Shown: piece after piece, positions 18,420 through 29,577 of the stretch
How positions within the stretch are numbered: position 1 is the first letter of the stretch
Layout: each line of letters starts with the position of its first letter
DNA from: Candidatus Nitricoxidireducens bremensis
GTDB taxonomy: Bacteria; Pseudomonadota; Gammaproteobacteria; Burkholderiales; Rhodocyclaceae
Length of the DNA: 64,000 bases
Assembly: GCA_030247725.1 (NCBI GenBank)
Contig: JAOTRT010000003.1
Span: 1 to 64,000 of the forward strand
Reading direction: 5' to 3'
Translations under genes and position numbers: made by a program
Notes under the pieces: model-generated
What the model saw: only the letters and a program-made list of their open reading frames with translations
Database searches by the model: none
What the model was told of the DNA's origin: nothing

Positions 18420-19069
18420 TCCGCTTCCAGCACGTCTCCAAGCGCTATCCGCCGGGCATCGACGCCCTGTCGGACCTGAGCTTCGAGATCGCCCCGGGCG
18501 AACTGGCGGTGATCGCCGGCCACTCGGGCGCCGGCAAATCCACGCTGCTCAAGCTGGTGGCCGCCATGGAGCGGCCCACCGGCGGCGTGGTGCTGGTGAA
18601 CGGCCAGAACGTGGGCGCCCTCAAGCGCGCGGCGATTCCCTACCTGCGGCGCAACCTGGGCCTCGTCGTCCAGGACCAGAAGCTGCTGTTCGACCGCAAC
18701 GTCTTCGAGAACGTGATGCTGCCCCTTTCCATCGCCGGCTTTCCGCCGCGGGAGGCGAGCCGCCGCGTGCGCGCGGCCCTCGATAAAGTCGGCCTGCTGG
18801 AGCGGGAGAAGGCCCTGCCCATCGCCCTGTCCGGCGGCGAGCAGCAACGCCTCGCCATCGCCCGCGCGGTGGTGAACCGGCCCAACCTGCTGCTGGTGGA
18901 CGAGCCCACGGCCCACCTGGACCCGGACACGGCCCGCGATGTGGCGCAGATCTTCCGCGACTTTCATCAGGTGGGCGTCACCGTGGTCATCGCCACTTAC
19001 GACAGCCCCCTGTTCGCCGGCGCGCGGCGCATCGTGCTGGACCACGGCAAACTGGCGGCGGCGTCATGA
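18416..19069 (+). CDS. ftsE: Cell division ATP-binding protein FtsE
   Basis: A 217-residue ABC-type ATPase that, with FtsX, activates peptidoglycan hydrolases at the division site. Walker A is GHSGAGKST, the signature is LSGGEQQRLAIARA and Walker B is LLLVDEPTAHLD. The start at 18416 gives normal length and the typical N-terminus MIRFQHVSKRYP. Its ribosome-binding region (GGAGCCACTGAC) is the end of a dispersed repeat and is shared with two unrelated genes in this window. It overlaps ftsX by four bases. Confidence 0.96.
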   Translation: MIRFQHVSKRYPPGIDALSDLSFEIAPGELAVIAGHSGAGKSTLLKLVAAMERPTGGVVLVNGQNVGALKRAAIPYLRRNLGLVVQDQKLLFDRNVFENVMLPLSIAGFPPREASRRVRAALDKVGLLEREKALPIALSGGEQQRLAIARAVVNRPNLLLVDEPTAHLDPDTARDVAQIFRDFHQVGVTVVIATYDSPLFAGARRIVLDHGKLAAAS

Positions 19070-19965
19070 CGGCCTGGCTCCATCAGCACCGGGACGCCCT
19101 GCTGCTGGCCCTGCGCCGGCTGACGGCAACGCCCCTGAACACCCTGCTCTCCCTGCTCGCCATCGGCATCGCCCTGGCTCTGCCGGCGGGCGGTCAGATG
19201 CTGGTCGGCAATGCCCTGCAGCTGGCGAAGAACGCCGCGCCGGCGCCCCAGATTTCCGTCTTCCTGTCCCTCGAAGCCTCGCGCCAGACCGCCAGCGAGG
19301 TGGAAGCGCGCCTGACGCGGCACCCCGGCATCCGCTCCCTGCGCTTCGTGGCGAAGGAGGACACCCTGGCGCGCATGAAGTCGGCCGAAGGGCTCGCCGA
19401 CGTGATCGAGGTGCTGCCGCGGAATCCCTTCCCCGACGCCTTTGTGGTGGACCCGAAGGACGAGGCGCCGGCCGCCATGGAGGACCTGGCCCGGGAACTG
19501 AAGAAGCTGCCGCGGGTCGAGCACGTGCAGTTGGACTCGGCCTGGGTGCGCCGCCTCGATGCGCTGCTGAAGCTGGGACGCACCGGCGTCATGCTGCTGG
19601 CGGCCCTGCTGGGCGTCGGCCTCGTGGCCATCACCTTCAACACCATCCGCCTGCAGGTGCTGACCCAGCGGGCCGAGATCGACGTGAGCCGGCTGCTGGG
19701 CGCCACCGACAGCTACATCCGCCGGCCCTTCCTCTATCTGGGAACGCTGCAGGGCCTGCTGGGGGGCGTGGCCGCCTGGGCCATCGTCTGGGCGGCGACC
19801 CTCTGGCTGCGCGCCCCCATCGGCGATCTGGCCCAGCTATACAACCTGAGCTTCACGCTCCATCCGCTGGACGCCGCCGATTCGGCGACGCTGCTCGGAC
19901 TGGCCGCCGCCCTCGGCTGGGGTGGCGCGGCCCTGTCCCTCAGGCAGCACCTGCGGGACGCATGA
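19066..19965 (+). CDS. ftsX: Cell division protein FtsX
   Basis: A 299-residue inner-membrane permease-like protein, partner of FtsE. It has an N-terminal cytoplasmic part and a first membrane helix (about residues 20-45). A periplasmic domain follows (ISVFLSLEASRQTASEVEARL, with HPGIRSLRFVAKEDTLARMK), and then three C-terminal helices around 175-290. The segment EIDVSRLLGATDSYIRRPF is characteristic. It overlaps ftsE by four bases, and its 3' end overlaps the convergent response regulator gene by 26 bases. Confidence 0.95.
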   Translation: MTAWLHQHRDALLLALRRLTATPLNTLLSLLAIGIALALPAGGQMLVGNALQLAKNAAPAPQISVFLSLEASRQTASEVEARLTRHPGIRSLRFVAKEDTLARMKSAEGLADVIEVLPRNPFPDAFVVDPKDEAPAAMEDLARELKKLPRVEHVQLDSAWVRRLDALLKLGRTGVMLLAALLGVGLVAITFNTIRLQVLTQRAEIDVSRLLGATDSYIRRPFLYLGTLQGLLGGVAAWAIVWAATLWLRAPIGDLAQLYNLSFTLHPLDAADSATLLGLAAALGWGGAALSLRQHLRDA

Positions 19966-20590
19966 GCCGCGCGGCCAGATAGGCCTGGCGCAGTTCCGCG
20001 CGCCGCTGCCGCTGGCCGCTGCTGCGGATTTCCGCGACGATGTCCTTGCCCGCCCGCCCCTGCCGGCCTTCGAGCTTGCGCTGGAGCGTGCGGCGGTTCA
20101 TCTTCAGGGCCCGGGCCGCCGCCGAGACGTTGCCGTCGTGGTCGTTGAGGGCCCGCAGGATGTGCTTCCACTCGAAGTCGTCCAGGGAGTGGGTCTTCTC
20201 CGCCACCGGCGTCTTGATGTCGGCCACGACGGCGGCCGGATCGATGCCGAAGGCCGTCAGGATCTCTTCCACGTAGGCCGGCTTGGCCATGTAGTTCCAG
20301 GCGCCGAGCTTGACCGCCCGCACGGCGGCGTCGACGCTGGCGTAGGCGGTCAGCACCAGCACGCGCATGCGCGGGTTGATGTCCTTCAGGCGCCGGATCA
20401 GGGCCAGGCCCGAGGCGTCGCCGAGCTGCTGCTCGACGACGGCATAGTCCGGCAGCGTGGCCGCCGCCTCAGCCAGGGCGGCCTCGGCATCCCGCACCGA
20501 GACGGCATCGAAATGGCGCAACCGCAGACTGCGGGTCAGGGCACGGGCCTGGACGGGATCGCCGTCGACGATCAGCATCTTGTTGTTCAT
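19940..20590 (-). CDS. RegA/PrrA/ActR-type response regulator with Glu at the phosphorylation site
   Basis: A 216-residue regulator: a receiver domain (1-120), a linker with proline-rich character, and a Fis-type helix-turn-helix (VSAAARALKMNRRTLQRKL). RegA-family regulators control redox and denitrification genes. The receiver keeps Thr81 and Lys103, but the phospho-acceptor Asp is Glu53 (DYAVVEQQLGD, where relatives have VVDLRL) and the acidic pocket is altered (VDGDP). It may be locked in a phosphorylated-like state or respond to another signal. No sensor kinase is adjacent. I chose the Met at 20590, as homology starts there. Confidence 0.88.
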   Translation of the reverse strand: MNNKMLIVDGDPVQARALTRSLRLRHFDAVSVRDAEAALAEAAATLPDYAVVEQQLGDASGLALIRRLKDINPRMRVLVLTAYASVDAAVRAVKLGAWNYMAKPAYVEEILTAFGIDPAAVVADIKTPVAEKTHSLDDFEWKHILRALNDHDGNVSAAARALKMNRRTLQRKLEGRQGRAGKDIVAEIRSSGQRQRRAELRQAYLAARLMRPAGAA

Positions 20591-20715
20591 TTTGGGAACT
20601 CCGTTGGGGCGGGGGTTCCCTCTAACTATCAATGTCCGTGCCAAACCGGGCGGCCCCGGCCACCTTTGTCAACGAGCCGGAATTCATTCGCGTAAACAAT
20701 CGGATCAGCCCCTGC

Positions 20716-20788
20716 TGGCATAAATCTGGCGCGACAGAGGCCACGAAAGCTGTCAGAATTGGCGGTCGATTACACAATCACTGACAGC
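20716..20788 (+). promoter_or_regulatory. Possible sigma-54 promoter and inverted repeat before the PAS activator gene
   Basis: TGGCATAAATCTGGC (20716-20730) has the GG and GC of a -24/-12 promoter at the correct spacing, with G instead of T at one position. Downstream, GCTGTCAG (20749-20756) and CTGACAGC (20781-20788) form a perfect inverted repeat just before the start codon, possibly an operator or a leader hairpin. The intergenic region also serves the divergent response regulator. Prediction by sequence pattern only. Confidence 0.4.
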
Positions 20789-20796
20789 CAAACCTC

Positions 20797-22185
<1,389 letters not shown>

Positions 22186-22257
22186 CAAGGAAATCGCGAA
22201 AGCTTTTTCCGCTCAGGGCGTTGCGACTTTCCATGTCGGCGCAGCGACCTTCCCTTC

Positions 22258-22299
22258 TTGATGGCAGTCAATTTTTGCCCTCCCGCGCGCGCATAGATT
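22258..22299 (+). promoter_or_regulatory. FNR/DNR box and -10 element of norCB
   Basis: TTGATGGCAGTCAA (22258-22271) matches the FNR/DNR/NNR consensus TTGAT-N4-ATCAA at nine of ten positions. Its centre lies 41-42 bases before the start point implied by a -10-like TAGATT (22294-22299), the arrangement of class II FNR-type activation. norC starts 49 bases after the -10 with GGGGAGG as ribosome-binding site. This predicts induction under low oxygen or nitric oxide. Confidence 0.75.
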
Positions 22300-22347
22300 C
22301 GCGCCCGGCGCAGGTGTCTGCGCACCAACAAGGGGAGGTAATCGCCC

Positions 22348-22785
22348 ATGAGCGGCTCATTCACCACAACGACGGCGCGCAACATCTTTTACGGGGGAAC
22401 CCTGTTCTTCCTGCTGGTGTTCCTGGCGCTGACATTCCAGAACGAAGAAATCATCCCGAAGCGGGACCGGCGGGAGATGCTGGCCGCCAATCCGCAGATC
22501 GCCGAGGGCAAGAAACTCTGGGAAACCAACAACTGCATCGGCTGCCACACCCTGCTCGGCGAAGGCGCCTACTTCGCGCCCGAACTCGGCAACGTGGTCG
22601 TGCGTCTGGGCAGCAAGGAAGCCGTCAAGGCCTTCATTCAGGGCCGTCCCGCCGAGGGCATCCCGGGCCGCCGCTCCATGCCGCAATTCAACTTCTCGGA
22701 CAAGGACCTCGACGCCATCGCCGACTTCCTTGAATACGTGTCGAAGATCGACGCTTCCAAGTGGCCGCCCAACATCCAGGGCTGA
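22348..22785 (+). CDS. norC: Nitric oxide reductase cytochrome c subunit NorC
   Basis: A 145-residue membrane-anchored cytochrome c that feeds electrons to NorB. There is one N-terminal membrane helix (ARNIFYGGTLFFLLVFLALTF), then a periplasmic domain with heme motif CIGCH and the Met ligand region RRSMPQFNF. The C-terminal ADFLEYVSKIDASKWPPN is typical. It is followed 27 bases later by norB. Together they reduce NO to N2O in denitrification. Confidence 0.97.
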   Translation: MSGSFTTTTARNIFYGGTLFFLLVFLALTFQNEEIIPKRDRREMLAANPQIAEGKKLWETNNCIGCHTLLGEGAYFAPELGNVVVRLGSKEAVKAFIQGRPAEGIPGRRSMPQFNFSDKDLDAIADFLEYVSKIDASKWPPNIQG

Positions 22786-24189
<1,404 letters not shown>

Positions 24190-24207
24190 CCCCCTCACGT
24201 TGGGTTT

Positions 24208-24235
24208 GGCCGGCGCCTATGCGCCGGCCTTTTTT
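24208..24235 (+). terminator. Rho-independent terminator after norCB
   Basis: A perfect 9-bp stem GGCCGGCGC/GCGCCGGCC with loop CTAT (24208-24229) is followed by TTTTTT. It lies 19 bases after the norB stop and should end the norCB transcript, separating it from norE, which has its own FNR-type box. Confidence 0.92.
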
Positions 24236-24245
24236 GTTTTTGCGC

Positions 24246-24287
24246 TTGCCGTGCATCAAGGCGACGGCGGCACGCCGGCGCGATAGT
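24246..24287 (+). promoter_or_regulatory. FNR/DNR-like box and -10 element of the norEFQD operon
   Basis: TTGCCGTGCATCAA (24246-24259) has one perfect half-site (ATCAA) and a weaker left half (TTGCC). It lies at the same distance from a -10-like GATAGT (24282-24287) as the norCB box does from its -10. The repeated geometry supports both calls. It predicts co-induction of the accessory genes with norCB. Confidence 0.6.
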
Positions 24288-24316
24288 GACGCCACCAACC
24301 CGCAGTACAGAGAATC

Positions 24317-24916
24317 ATGAACGACACCCTGGTCGGCACCGTACCGATCTCCGCCACCGCAGCGCGCCACCCGCCGGGCGACCTCGCCATCTGGGTGTTC
24401 ATCCTCGCCGAGCTGCTGGCCTTCGGCGTCTTCTTCGCCGTCTATGCCATCGTGCGCATGGGTCACGTCGAGCTCTTCGACGCCATGCAGCCCAACCTGG
24501 ACCGCAACGCCGGCGCCATCAACACCGTGCTGCTGCTGGCCGCCAGCTGGGGCGTGGCCCGCGCCGTCGCCGCCATCGAACGCGGACGCCAGGCGATCAG
24601 CGGGCGCTGGCTCGGCTTCGCCATTCTCTGCGGCTTCGGCTTCCTCGTCGTCAAGGCTTTCGAATACGCGGCCAAGTTCCGCGCCGGCATCAACCTGGCG
24701 ACCAACGACTTCTACATGTTCTATCTGTCCCTGACCTTCTTCCATTTCATGCACGTGATCCTCGGCCTGGCGATCCTCATCGGCGTCTGGGCGAAGACCC
24801 GCGCCGGCGGCTACTCCGCCGCCGACCACCATGGCATGGAGACCGGCGCCGCCTACTGGCACATGGTGGACCTGGTCTGGATCATCCTCTTTCCCCTCGT
24901 CTACGTGATGCGATGA
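24317..24916 (+). CDS. norE: NorE, cytochrome c oxidase subunit III-like protein
   Basis: A 199-residue membrane protein of the cytochrome oxidase subunit III family with five predicted helices. Typical segments are GDLAIWVFILAELLAFGVFF, NLATNDFYMFYLSLTFFHFMHVILGL and the C-terminal HMVDLVWIILFPLVYVMR. NorE supports full activity or stability of NO reductase in denitrifiers, though its exact role is unsettled. It is first in the norE-norF-norQ-FeS-norD operon, behind its own predicted promoter, and overlaps norF by four bases. Confidence 0.9.
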   Translation: MNDTLVGTVPISATAARHPPGDLAIWVFILAELLAFGVFFAVYAIVRMGHVELFDAMQPNLDRNAGAINTVLLLAASWGVARAVAAIERGRQAISGRWLGFAILCGFGFLVVKAFEYAAKFRAGINLATNDFYMFYLSLTFFHFMHVILGLAILIGVWAKTRAGGYSAADHHGMETGAAYWHMVDLVWIILFPLVYVMR

Positions 24917-25173
24917 ACGCCAAACGCCTCGACGCCGTCTTCGCCTTTCTCATCGCCGCCACCGGCGTCACCTGGTTCGTCGGCGAATCGGGCAGCGCCG
25001 GCCCCGCAGCCGTTTCCCTCATCCTCGGCCTCGCCGGCGTCAAGGGCTGGCTGGTGATCCGCGAATTCATGCTGCTGCGCCACGCCTCGACGCTCTGGAA
25101 CCTCGTCGTCGGCGGCTGGCTCGCCTTCGTGCTGGCGATGATCGCAACGACCTACTGGAAGGCTTTGCCATGA
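24913..25173 (+). CDS. norF: NorF, small membrane protein of the NO reductase cluster
   Basis: An 86-residue protein with three hydrophobic segments, resembling cytochrome c oxidase subunit IV (a family that includes NorF). The stretch GVKGWLVIREFMLLRHAS is typical. It overlaps norE by four bases (ATGA) and norQ by four bases, so it is co-translated with both. NorF is an accessory membrane protein needed for full NO reductase activity in some denitrifiers. The match rests on length, topology and position. Confidence 0.85.
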   Translation: MNAKRLDAVFAFLIAATGVTWFVGESGSAGPAAVSLILGLAGVKGWLVIREFMLLRHASTLWNLVVGGWLAFVLAMIATTYWKALP

Positions 25174-25955
25174 CTGTCGACATTCCCTACTACGCCGCCG
25201 CCGGCAACGAGATCGAACTCTTCGAGCAGGCCTGGAAGAACCGCCTGCCGGTCCTCATCAAGGGACCCACGGGCGTCGGCAAGACGCGCTTCGTCGCCCA
25301 CATGGCAGCGCGCCTGGGCCTGCCCCTGTTCACCGTCGCCTGCCACGACGACCTGACGGCCGCCGATCTCGTCGGCCGCCACCTGATCGGCGACGGCGCC
25401 ACCTACTGGTCCGACGGCCCCCTCACCCGCGCCGTGCGCGAGGGCGGCATCTGCTACCTGGACGAGGTGGTGGAAGCCCGCAAGGACACCACTGTGGTCA
25501 TCCATCCGTTGGCCGATCATCGCCGCGTACTGCCCATCGACCGCACCGGCGAAGTGCTCCACGCCCCCGACAACTTCATGCTCGTGGTGTCCTACAACCC
25601 GGGCTACCAGAACTTCATGAAGGGCATGAAGCCCTCCACGCGCCAGCGCTTCGTCAGCCTGCGCTTCGACTTCCCCGAGGCGGCGCGGGAAGAGGCCGTG
25701 CTCAAGGGCGAGACCGGCTGCGACGACATGACCGCCAAGCGCCTCGTTTCCATCGGCCGTGCCCTGCGGGCGCTGAAGGACGTGGACCTGGAGGAAGTGG
25801 CCAGCACGCGATTGCTGGTCTATGCGGCGATCCTCATCCGCGCCGGCATGGAGCCGACGGAGGCCTGCCGCGCCTCCCTGGTGGAGAGCCTCACCGACGA
25901 CGCCGAAGTGGCCCAGGCCCTGATGGAAGTCGTCCTCGCCACCTTCGGTAAATGA
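25170..25955 (+). CDS. norQ: NorQ, MoxR-type AAA+ ATPase
   Basis: A 261-residue AAA+ protein of the CbbQ/NorQ group. Walker A is GPTGVGKT, Walker B is ICYLDEVVEA, sensor 1 lies in VVSYNPGYQN, and an arginine-finger region follows (KPSTRQRFVSLRF). With NorD it activates NO reductase, probably by helping insert the non-heme iron. It overlaps norF and the next gene by four bases each. Confidence 0.95.
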   Translation: MTVDIPYYAAAGNEIELFEQAWKNRLPVLIKGPTGVGKTRFVAHMAARLGLPLFTVACHDDLTAADLVGRHLIGDGATYWSDGPLTRAVREGGICYLDEVVEARKDTTVVIHPLADHRRVLPIDRTGEVLHAPDNFMLVVSYNPGYQNFMKGMKPSTRQRFVSLRFDFPEAAREEAVLKGETGCDDMTAKRLVSIGRALRALKDVDLEEVASTRLLVYAAILIRAGMEPTEACRASLVESLTDDAEVAQALMEVVLATFGK

Positions 25956-26971
25956 ACGATGACATGCCGCCCGGCGGCCGGCTGCCGGCCGCCGCCGATG
26001 ACCGCAGCGCCGCCGTGCAGCGCCTGCGCTTGCTTTTCCAGGCGGGCTTCTTCGTCCTCTTCGTCGTCGCGCCGGTGTTCGACCTGTTCCGCTTCGACCT
26101 GACCCGCGGCCACGCCTTCCTGCTCGGCTTCGAATGGCGCCTGGGGCTGGACGACTTCTTCGCCGGCCGCATTAACGCCGCCGAGGCGGGCATGAACATC
26201 CTGCTGGGCCTGTTCCTGCCCATCTTCGCCGGCGCCGCCCTGTTCCTCGCCGTCGCCTGGCGCTGGGGCCGCCTCTATTGCGGCTGGCTCTGCCCCCATT
26301 TCTCCGTCGTCGAGACCATCAACCGCCTCATGCGGCGCGCCACCGGCAAGCCCAGCGTGTGGGAGAAGAAGCCCCTGCCGGCGAGGCATCCCGACGGCAG
26401 CGCCTTCGTCGTCGATGGGCGCTGGTGGCTTGCCACCGTGCCCGCCGCCGTTCTCTTCGCTTTCGTCTGGGCCGTGGTGCTGCTGACCTACCTGCTGCCG
26501 CCCGGCGAGGTGTATGGCAATCTCCTCGCCGGCACACCGACCCGCAACCAGGCCCTCTTCATCGGCATCGGCACCCTGGTGCTGACGCTGGAATTCCTCT
26601 TCGCGCGCCACCTGTTCTGCCGCTTCGGCTGCGCCGTCGGCCTGTTTCAGAGCCTGGCCTGGATGAGCAACCGGGGCGCCATGGTGGTGGGCTTCGAGCG
26701 CGCCCGGGCGGCGGACTGCGCCGACTGCTACGACGCCGGCGGGCCCGGCTACGCGGCCTGCGAAGGCGTTTGCCCCATGCGCCTGCGGCCCCGCGTGCCT
26801 AAGCACAAGATGTTCACCTGCACCCAGTGCGGCCAGTGCATCGCCGCCTGCCACACGGTGGAACGCAACCGCCCGGAAGGCACCCTGCTGCGCTGGGTGG
26901 AGAAGGATGCGGCGCGGCGCAACGAGGCCCAAGTCAGCCTCACCGGCCGGCGCGACGAGGAGAATTCCTGA
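25952..26971 (+). CDS. Membrane 4Fe-4S protein (CcoG/NapH/NosR-like) in the nor operon
   Basis: A 339-residue protein with about five membrane helices. Cysteine motifs on the loops are LYCGWLCPHFSV and LFCRFGCAVGLFQ, the two CxxxCP-type motifs of NapH, NosR and CcoG proteins. A C-terminal ferredoxin part follows, with CADC, CEGVCPM and CTQCGQCIAACHTVE. Such proteins pass electrons across or along the membrane, or reduce metal centres during assembly. It is inserted between norQ and norD with overlaps on both sides, so a role in maturing or reducing NO reductase is plausible. It is not part of the classic norCBQDEF set. Confidence 0.85.
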   Translation: MNDDMPPGGRLPAAADDRSAAVQRLRLLFQAGFFVLFVVAPVFDLFRFDLTRGHAFLLGFEWRLGLDDFFAGRINAAEAGMNILLGLFLPIFAGAALFLAVAWRWGRLYCGWLCPHFSVVETINRLMRRATGKPSVWEKKPLPARHPDGSAFVVDGRWWLATVPAAVLFAFVWAVVLLTYLLPPGEVYGNLLAGTPTRNQALFIGIGTLVLTLEFLFARHLFCRFGCAVGLFQSLAWMSNRGAMVVGFERARAADCADCYDAGGPGYAACEGVCPMRLRPRVPKHKMFTCTQCGQCIAACHTVERNRPEGTLLRWVEKDAARRNEAQVSLTGRRDEENS

Positions 26972-28851
26972 TGGAGGAATGGGTCGGCGGCCTCTGGGAC
27001 CGCTTCATCACCAAGGTAGCGCGCCGCGACCATCCGCAAGCCGCCGTCCATCTCGCCGACGTGGAGAAGATGCTCGGCGTGCTGTTCCGCGCCCTCGGGG
27101 GCGATGCCGGCCTGCGGGTCGCGGCGGCGGCCGACACGCGCCACGGCGCCCGCCGCCGGCTGCTGGAGCGGGTCGCCGGCACCGGCGAGAAGAGCGCCCA
27201 TGCCACCCTGGATATGGAAACCCTGCGCCTGCCGCCGACCCTGGCCTGGTTTCCGGACAAGGCGCTGAACCGGGACCTCTATCTGTGGCTCATCGCCCTG
27301 GCGGCAGCGGCCGGGCCCGAGGCCCTGGCGCGGGCGCCCGCCCGGGAGTTTTCGCAGGATGACTGGCTGCGCCTCAACCAGGCCGCCGTGCTGCGCGCCC
27401 TGGCGCGCTTTCCCGGCCTGGTGCCCCGTTACCGCCGCCTGGCGGATGCGGTGATCGCGGAACGCATCCCGCCCGACCGCCTGCCCGCCGACGAAGCCGC
27501 CCAGGAACGCGCCCTGCGGCAGGCCCTGCAACAACCCGGCAGCGTGGATACCCTGCCGCCGCTGACGGAGCGCAAGTCCAGACCGAGCCAGCCCGTGCCC
27601 CTGTGGCTCTACCCGGCGCCTGCGACCGGCACCGGCCCGGCCCGCAAGGCCGCGGCGGCCGAAGCGGAGGAAGGCGGAAGCGTCCAGGCCGACGCCGAGA
27701 AGCGCCACCACCAGGCCGAACGCACGGAACTGCCGGAAAACGAATCCCCCTTCCTTCTCATGTTCCGCGCCGAGAGCCTGCTCTCCTGGGCCGAGTACGT
27801 GAAGGTGAACCGGGACACGGACGAAGACGAGAACCCCGACGCCGCCGACACCGCCGCGAACATGGACCGCCTGCACGTGGCGCCGGACGACGGCAAGCGG
27901 GTGGCCTCGAAAGTGCGCTTCGACCTGGACCTGCCGGCCGCCGCCGAGGACGATCTGGTGCTGGAGGACGGCATCCTGCTGCCCGAATGGGACTGGCGCC
28001 GCCACGAACTGAAGTCCGACTTCTGCCGCCTGCAGACCATGACGGCGCGGGACGCGACCGCCATCCCCTTGCCCGAACGCCTGCGCCGGCCGGCGCGCAA
28101 GCTCAAGAGCCAGTTCGCCGCCCTGGCTCCCGCAAGGCGCTGGCTCAAGGGCCAGCCGGAAGGAACGGAACTCGACATCGACGCCTGCGTGCGCCTGCAC
28201 ACCGACCGCCTCGCCGGCCAGCACTTCTCCGGCGCCGGCGCCTACCTGGCCCAGAACCAGCGCGTGCGCGACCTCGCCTGCCTGGTGCTGGCCGACCTTT
28301 CGCTATCCACCGATGCCTGGGTGTCCGACGAGCAGCGCGTCATCGACGTCATCCGCGACAGCCTGATGCTGTTCGGCGAAGCCCTTACGGCCACGGGAGA
28401 CGCCTTCGCCTTCCACGGCTTCTCGTCCCTGAAGCGCAGCCTGGTGCGCTTCCACGACATCAAGGCCTTCGATGCTCCCCTGGATGCCGCCGCCCGCGGA
28501 CGCATCGCGGCCCTGAAGCCCGGCTGGTACACGCGCATGGGCGCCGCCGTGCGCCACGCCTGCTCGCTGCTGGAACGGCAGCCCGCCGCCCTGCGGCTGC
28601 TGCTGATCCTTTCCGACGGCAAGCCCCACGATATCGACCTCTACGAGGGCCGCTACGGCATCGAGGACACGCGCCACGCCCTCATCGACGCCCGCACCCG
28701 GGGCATCAAGCCCTTCTGCGTCACCATCGACAAGGAGGGCGCCGCCTACCTGCCCCACATGTTCGGGCCGGGGGGCTTCACGGTGCTGAGAAAGCCCGAG
28801 GAGTTGCCGCTGCGGTTGCCGTTGCTCTACGCCCAGCTCACGGGACACTAA
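26971..28851 (+). CDS. norD: NorD, VWA-domain activator of nitric oxide reductase
   Basis: A 626-residue protein. The N-terminal half is helical and poorly conserved, with an acidic middle (about 230-320). The C-terminal part is a von Willebrand A domain: the MIDAS-type motif DLSLSTD, an HGFSS segment, a Thr/Asp site at LLLILSDGKPHDID and an ending typical of NorD (RKPEELPLRLPLLYAQL). It works with NorQ as a MoxR/VWA pair. The ATG at 26971 overlaps the preceding stop by one base (TGATG). The long upstream frame extension is rejected. Confidence 0.94.
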   Translation: MEEWVGGLWDRFITKVARRDHPQAAVHLADVEKMLGVLFRALGGDAGLRVAAAADTRHGARRRLLERVAGTGEKSAHATLDMETLRLPPTLAWFPDKALNRDLYLWLIALAAAAGPEALARAPAREFSQDDWLRLNQAAVLRALARFPGLVPRYRRLADAVIAERIPPDRLPADEAAQERALRQALQQPGSVDTLPPLTERKSRPSQPVPLWLYPAPATGTGPARKAAAAEAEEGGSVQADAEKRHHQAERTELPENESPFLLMFRAESLLSWAEYVKVNRDTDEDENPDAADTAANMDRLHVAPDDGKRVASKVRFDLDLPAAAEDDLVLEDGILLPEWDWRRHELKSDFCRLQTMTARDATAIPLPERLRRPARKLKSQFAALAPARRWLKGQPEGTELDIDACVRLHTDRLAGQHFSGAGAYLAQNQRVRDLACLVLADLSLSTDAWVSDEQRVIDVIRDSLMLFGEALTATGDAFAFHGFSSLKRSLVRFHDIKAFDAPLDAAARGRIAALKPGWYTRMGAAVRHACSLLERQPAALRLLLILSDGKPHDIDLYEGRYGIEDTRHALIDARTRGIKPFCVTIDKEGAAYLPHMFGPGGFTVLRKPEELPLRLPLLYAQLTGH

Positions 28852-28872
28852 GAACCTCTGCCCCGGCGGCAA

Positions 28873-29577
28873 CTATTCCCCGAGATAAGCCGCCCGCACC
28901 CGCGGATCGGCGAGCAGGTTGGCGGCAGTGTCGGCCAGGGTGATCTTGCCGCTTTCCATCACGTAGCCACGGCCGCAGGTCTCCAACGCGAGCTTGGCGT
29001 TCTGTTCGACCAACAGAATCGTCACGCCCTGGGCGGCCACGTTGCGGATCACTTCGAAAACCTTCTGCACCATCAGGGGCGCGAGGCCCATGGAAGGTTC
29101 GTCCAGCAGCAGCAGCTTTGGACGCCCCATCAACGCGCGGCCGATGGCGAGCATCTGCTGCTCACCGCCGGAAAGGGTGCCGGCGAGCTGCTCGCGGCGC
29201 TCGGCCAGGCGCGGCAACATGGCGTAGATGCGCTCCAGGTCGGCGGCGATCTCGTTGTCGTTGCGATGGTAGGCGCCCATGGCGAGGTTCTCGGCCACCG
29301 ACAGGCGGGCGAAGACGCCGCGGCCTTCGGGCACCAGGGCGAGGCCCTTGCCGATGAGGGCGTGGGAGGGCAATCTGTCGAGGCGCTCGCCCCGGTAGTG
29401 CATCTCGCCGGCGGCGGGCAGCATGCGGGCCACGGCCTTGAGGGTGCTGGTCTTGCCGGCGCCGTTGGCGCCGATGAGGCAGACCATCTCACCCTCTTCC
29501 ACGGCGAAGGAGATGCCCTTCACGGCGTTGATGCCGCCGTAGCGTACTTCGAGATTGAGGACGTCGAGCAGCGGCAT
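28873..29577 (-). CDS. livF: Branched-chain amino acid ABC transporter ATPase LivF
   Basis: A 234-residue ATPase. Walker A is GANGAGKTS, the signature is LSGGEQQMLAIGRAL and Walker B is LLLLDEPSMGLAP, all typical of LivF. It has the LivF C-terminal pattern VEQNAKLALETCGRGYVMESG. The start at 29577 shares one base with the livG stop (TGATG), so I reject a 38-residue upstream extension. It is the last gene of the livKHMGF operon and converges on norD. Confidence 0.95.
   Translation of the reverse strand: MPLLDVLNLEVRYGGINAVKGISFAVEEGEMVCLIGANGAGKTSTLKAVARMLPAAGEMHYRGERLDRLPSHALIGKGLALVPEGRGVFARLSVAENLAMGAYHRNDNEIAADLERIYAMLPRLAERREQLAGTLSGGEQQMLAIGRALMGRPKLLLLDEPSMGLAPLMVQKVFEVIRNVAAQGVTILLVEQNAKLALETCGRGYVMESGKITLADTAANLLADPRVRAAYLGE

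Noticed and set aside
22258..22277. Possible sigma-54 promoter (TGGCAG then TTTGC) upstream of norC
   Set aside because: The GG and GC are 12 bases apart instead of 10, and the same bases form a good FNR/DNR box with a well placed -10 element.
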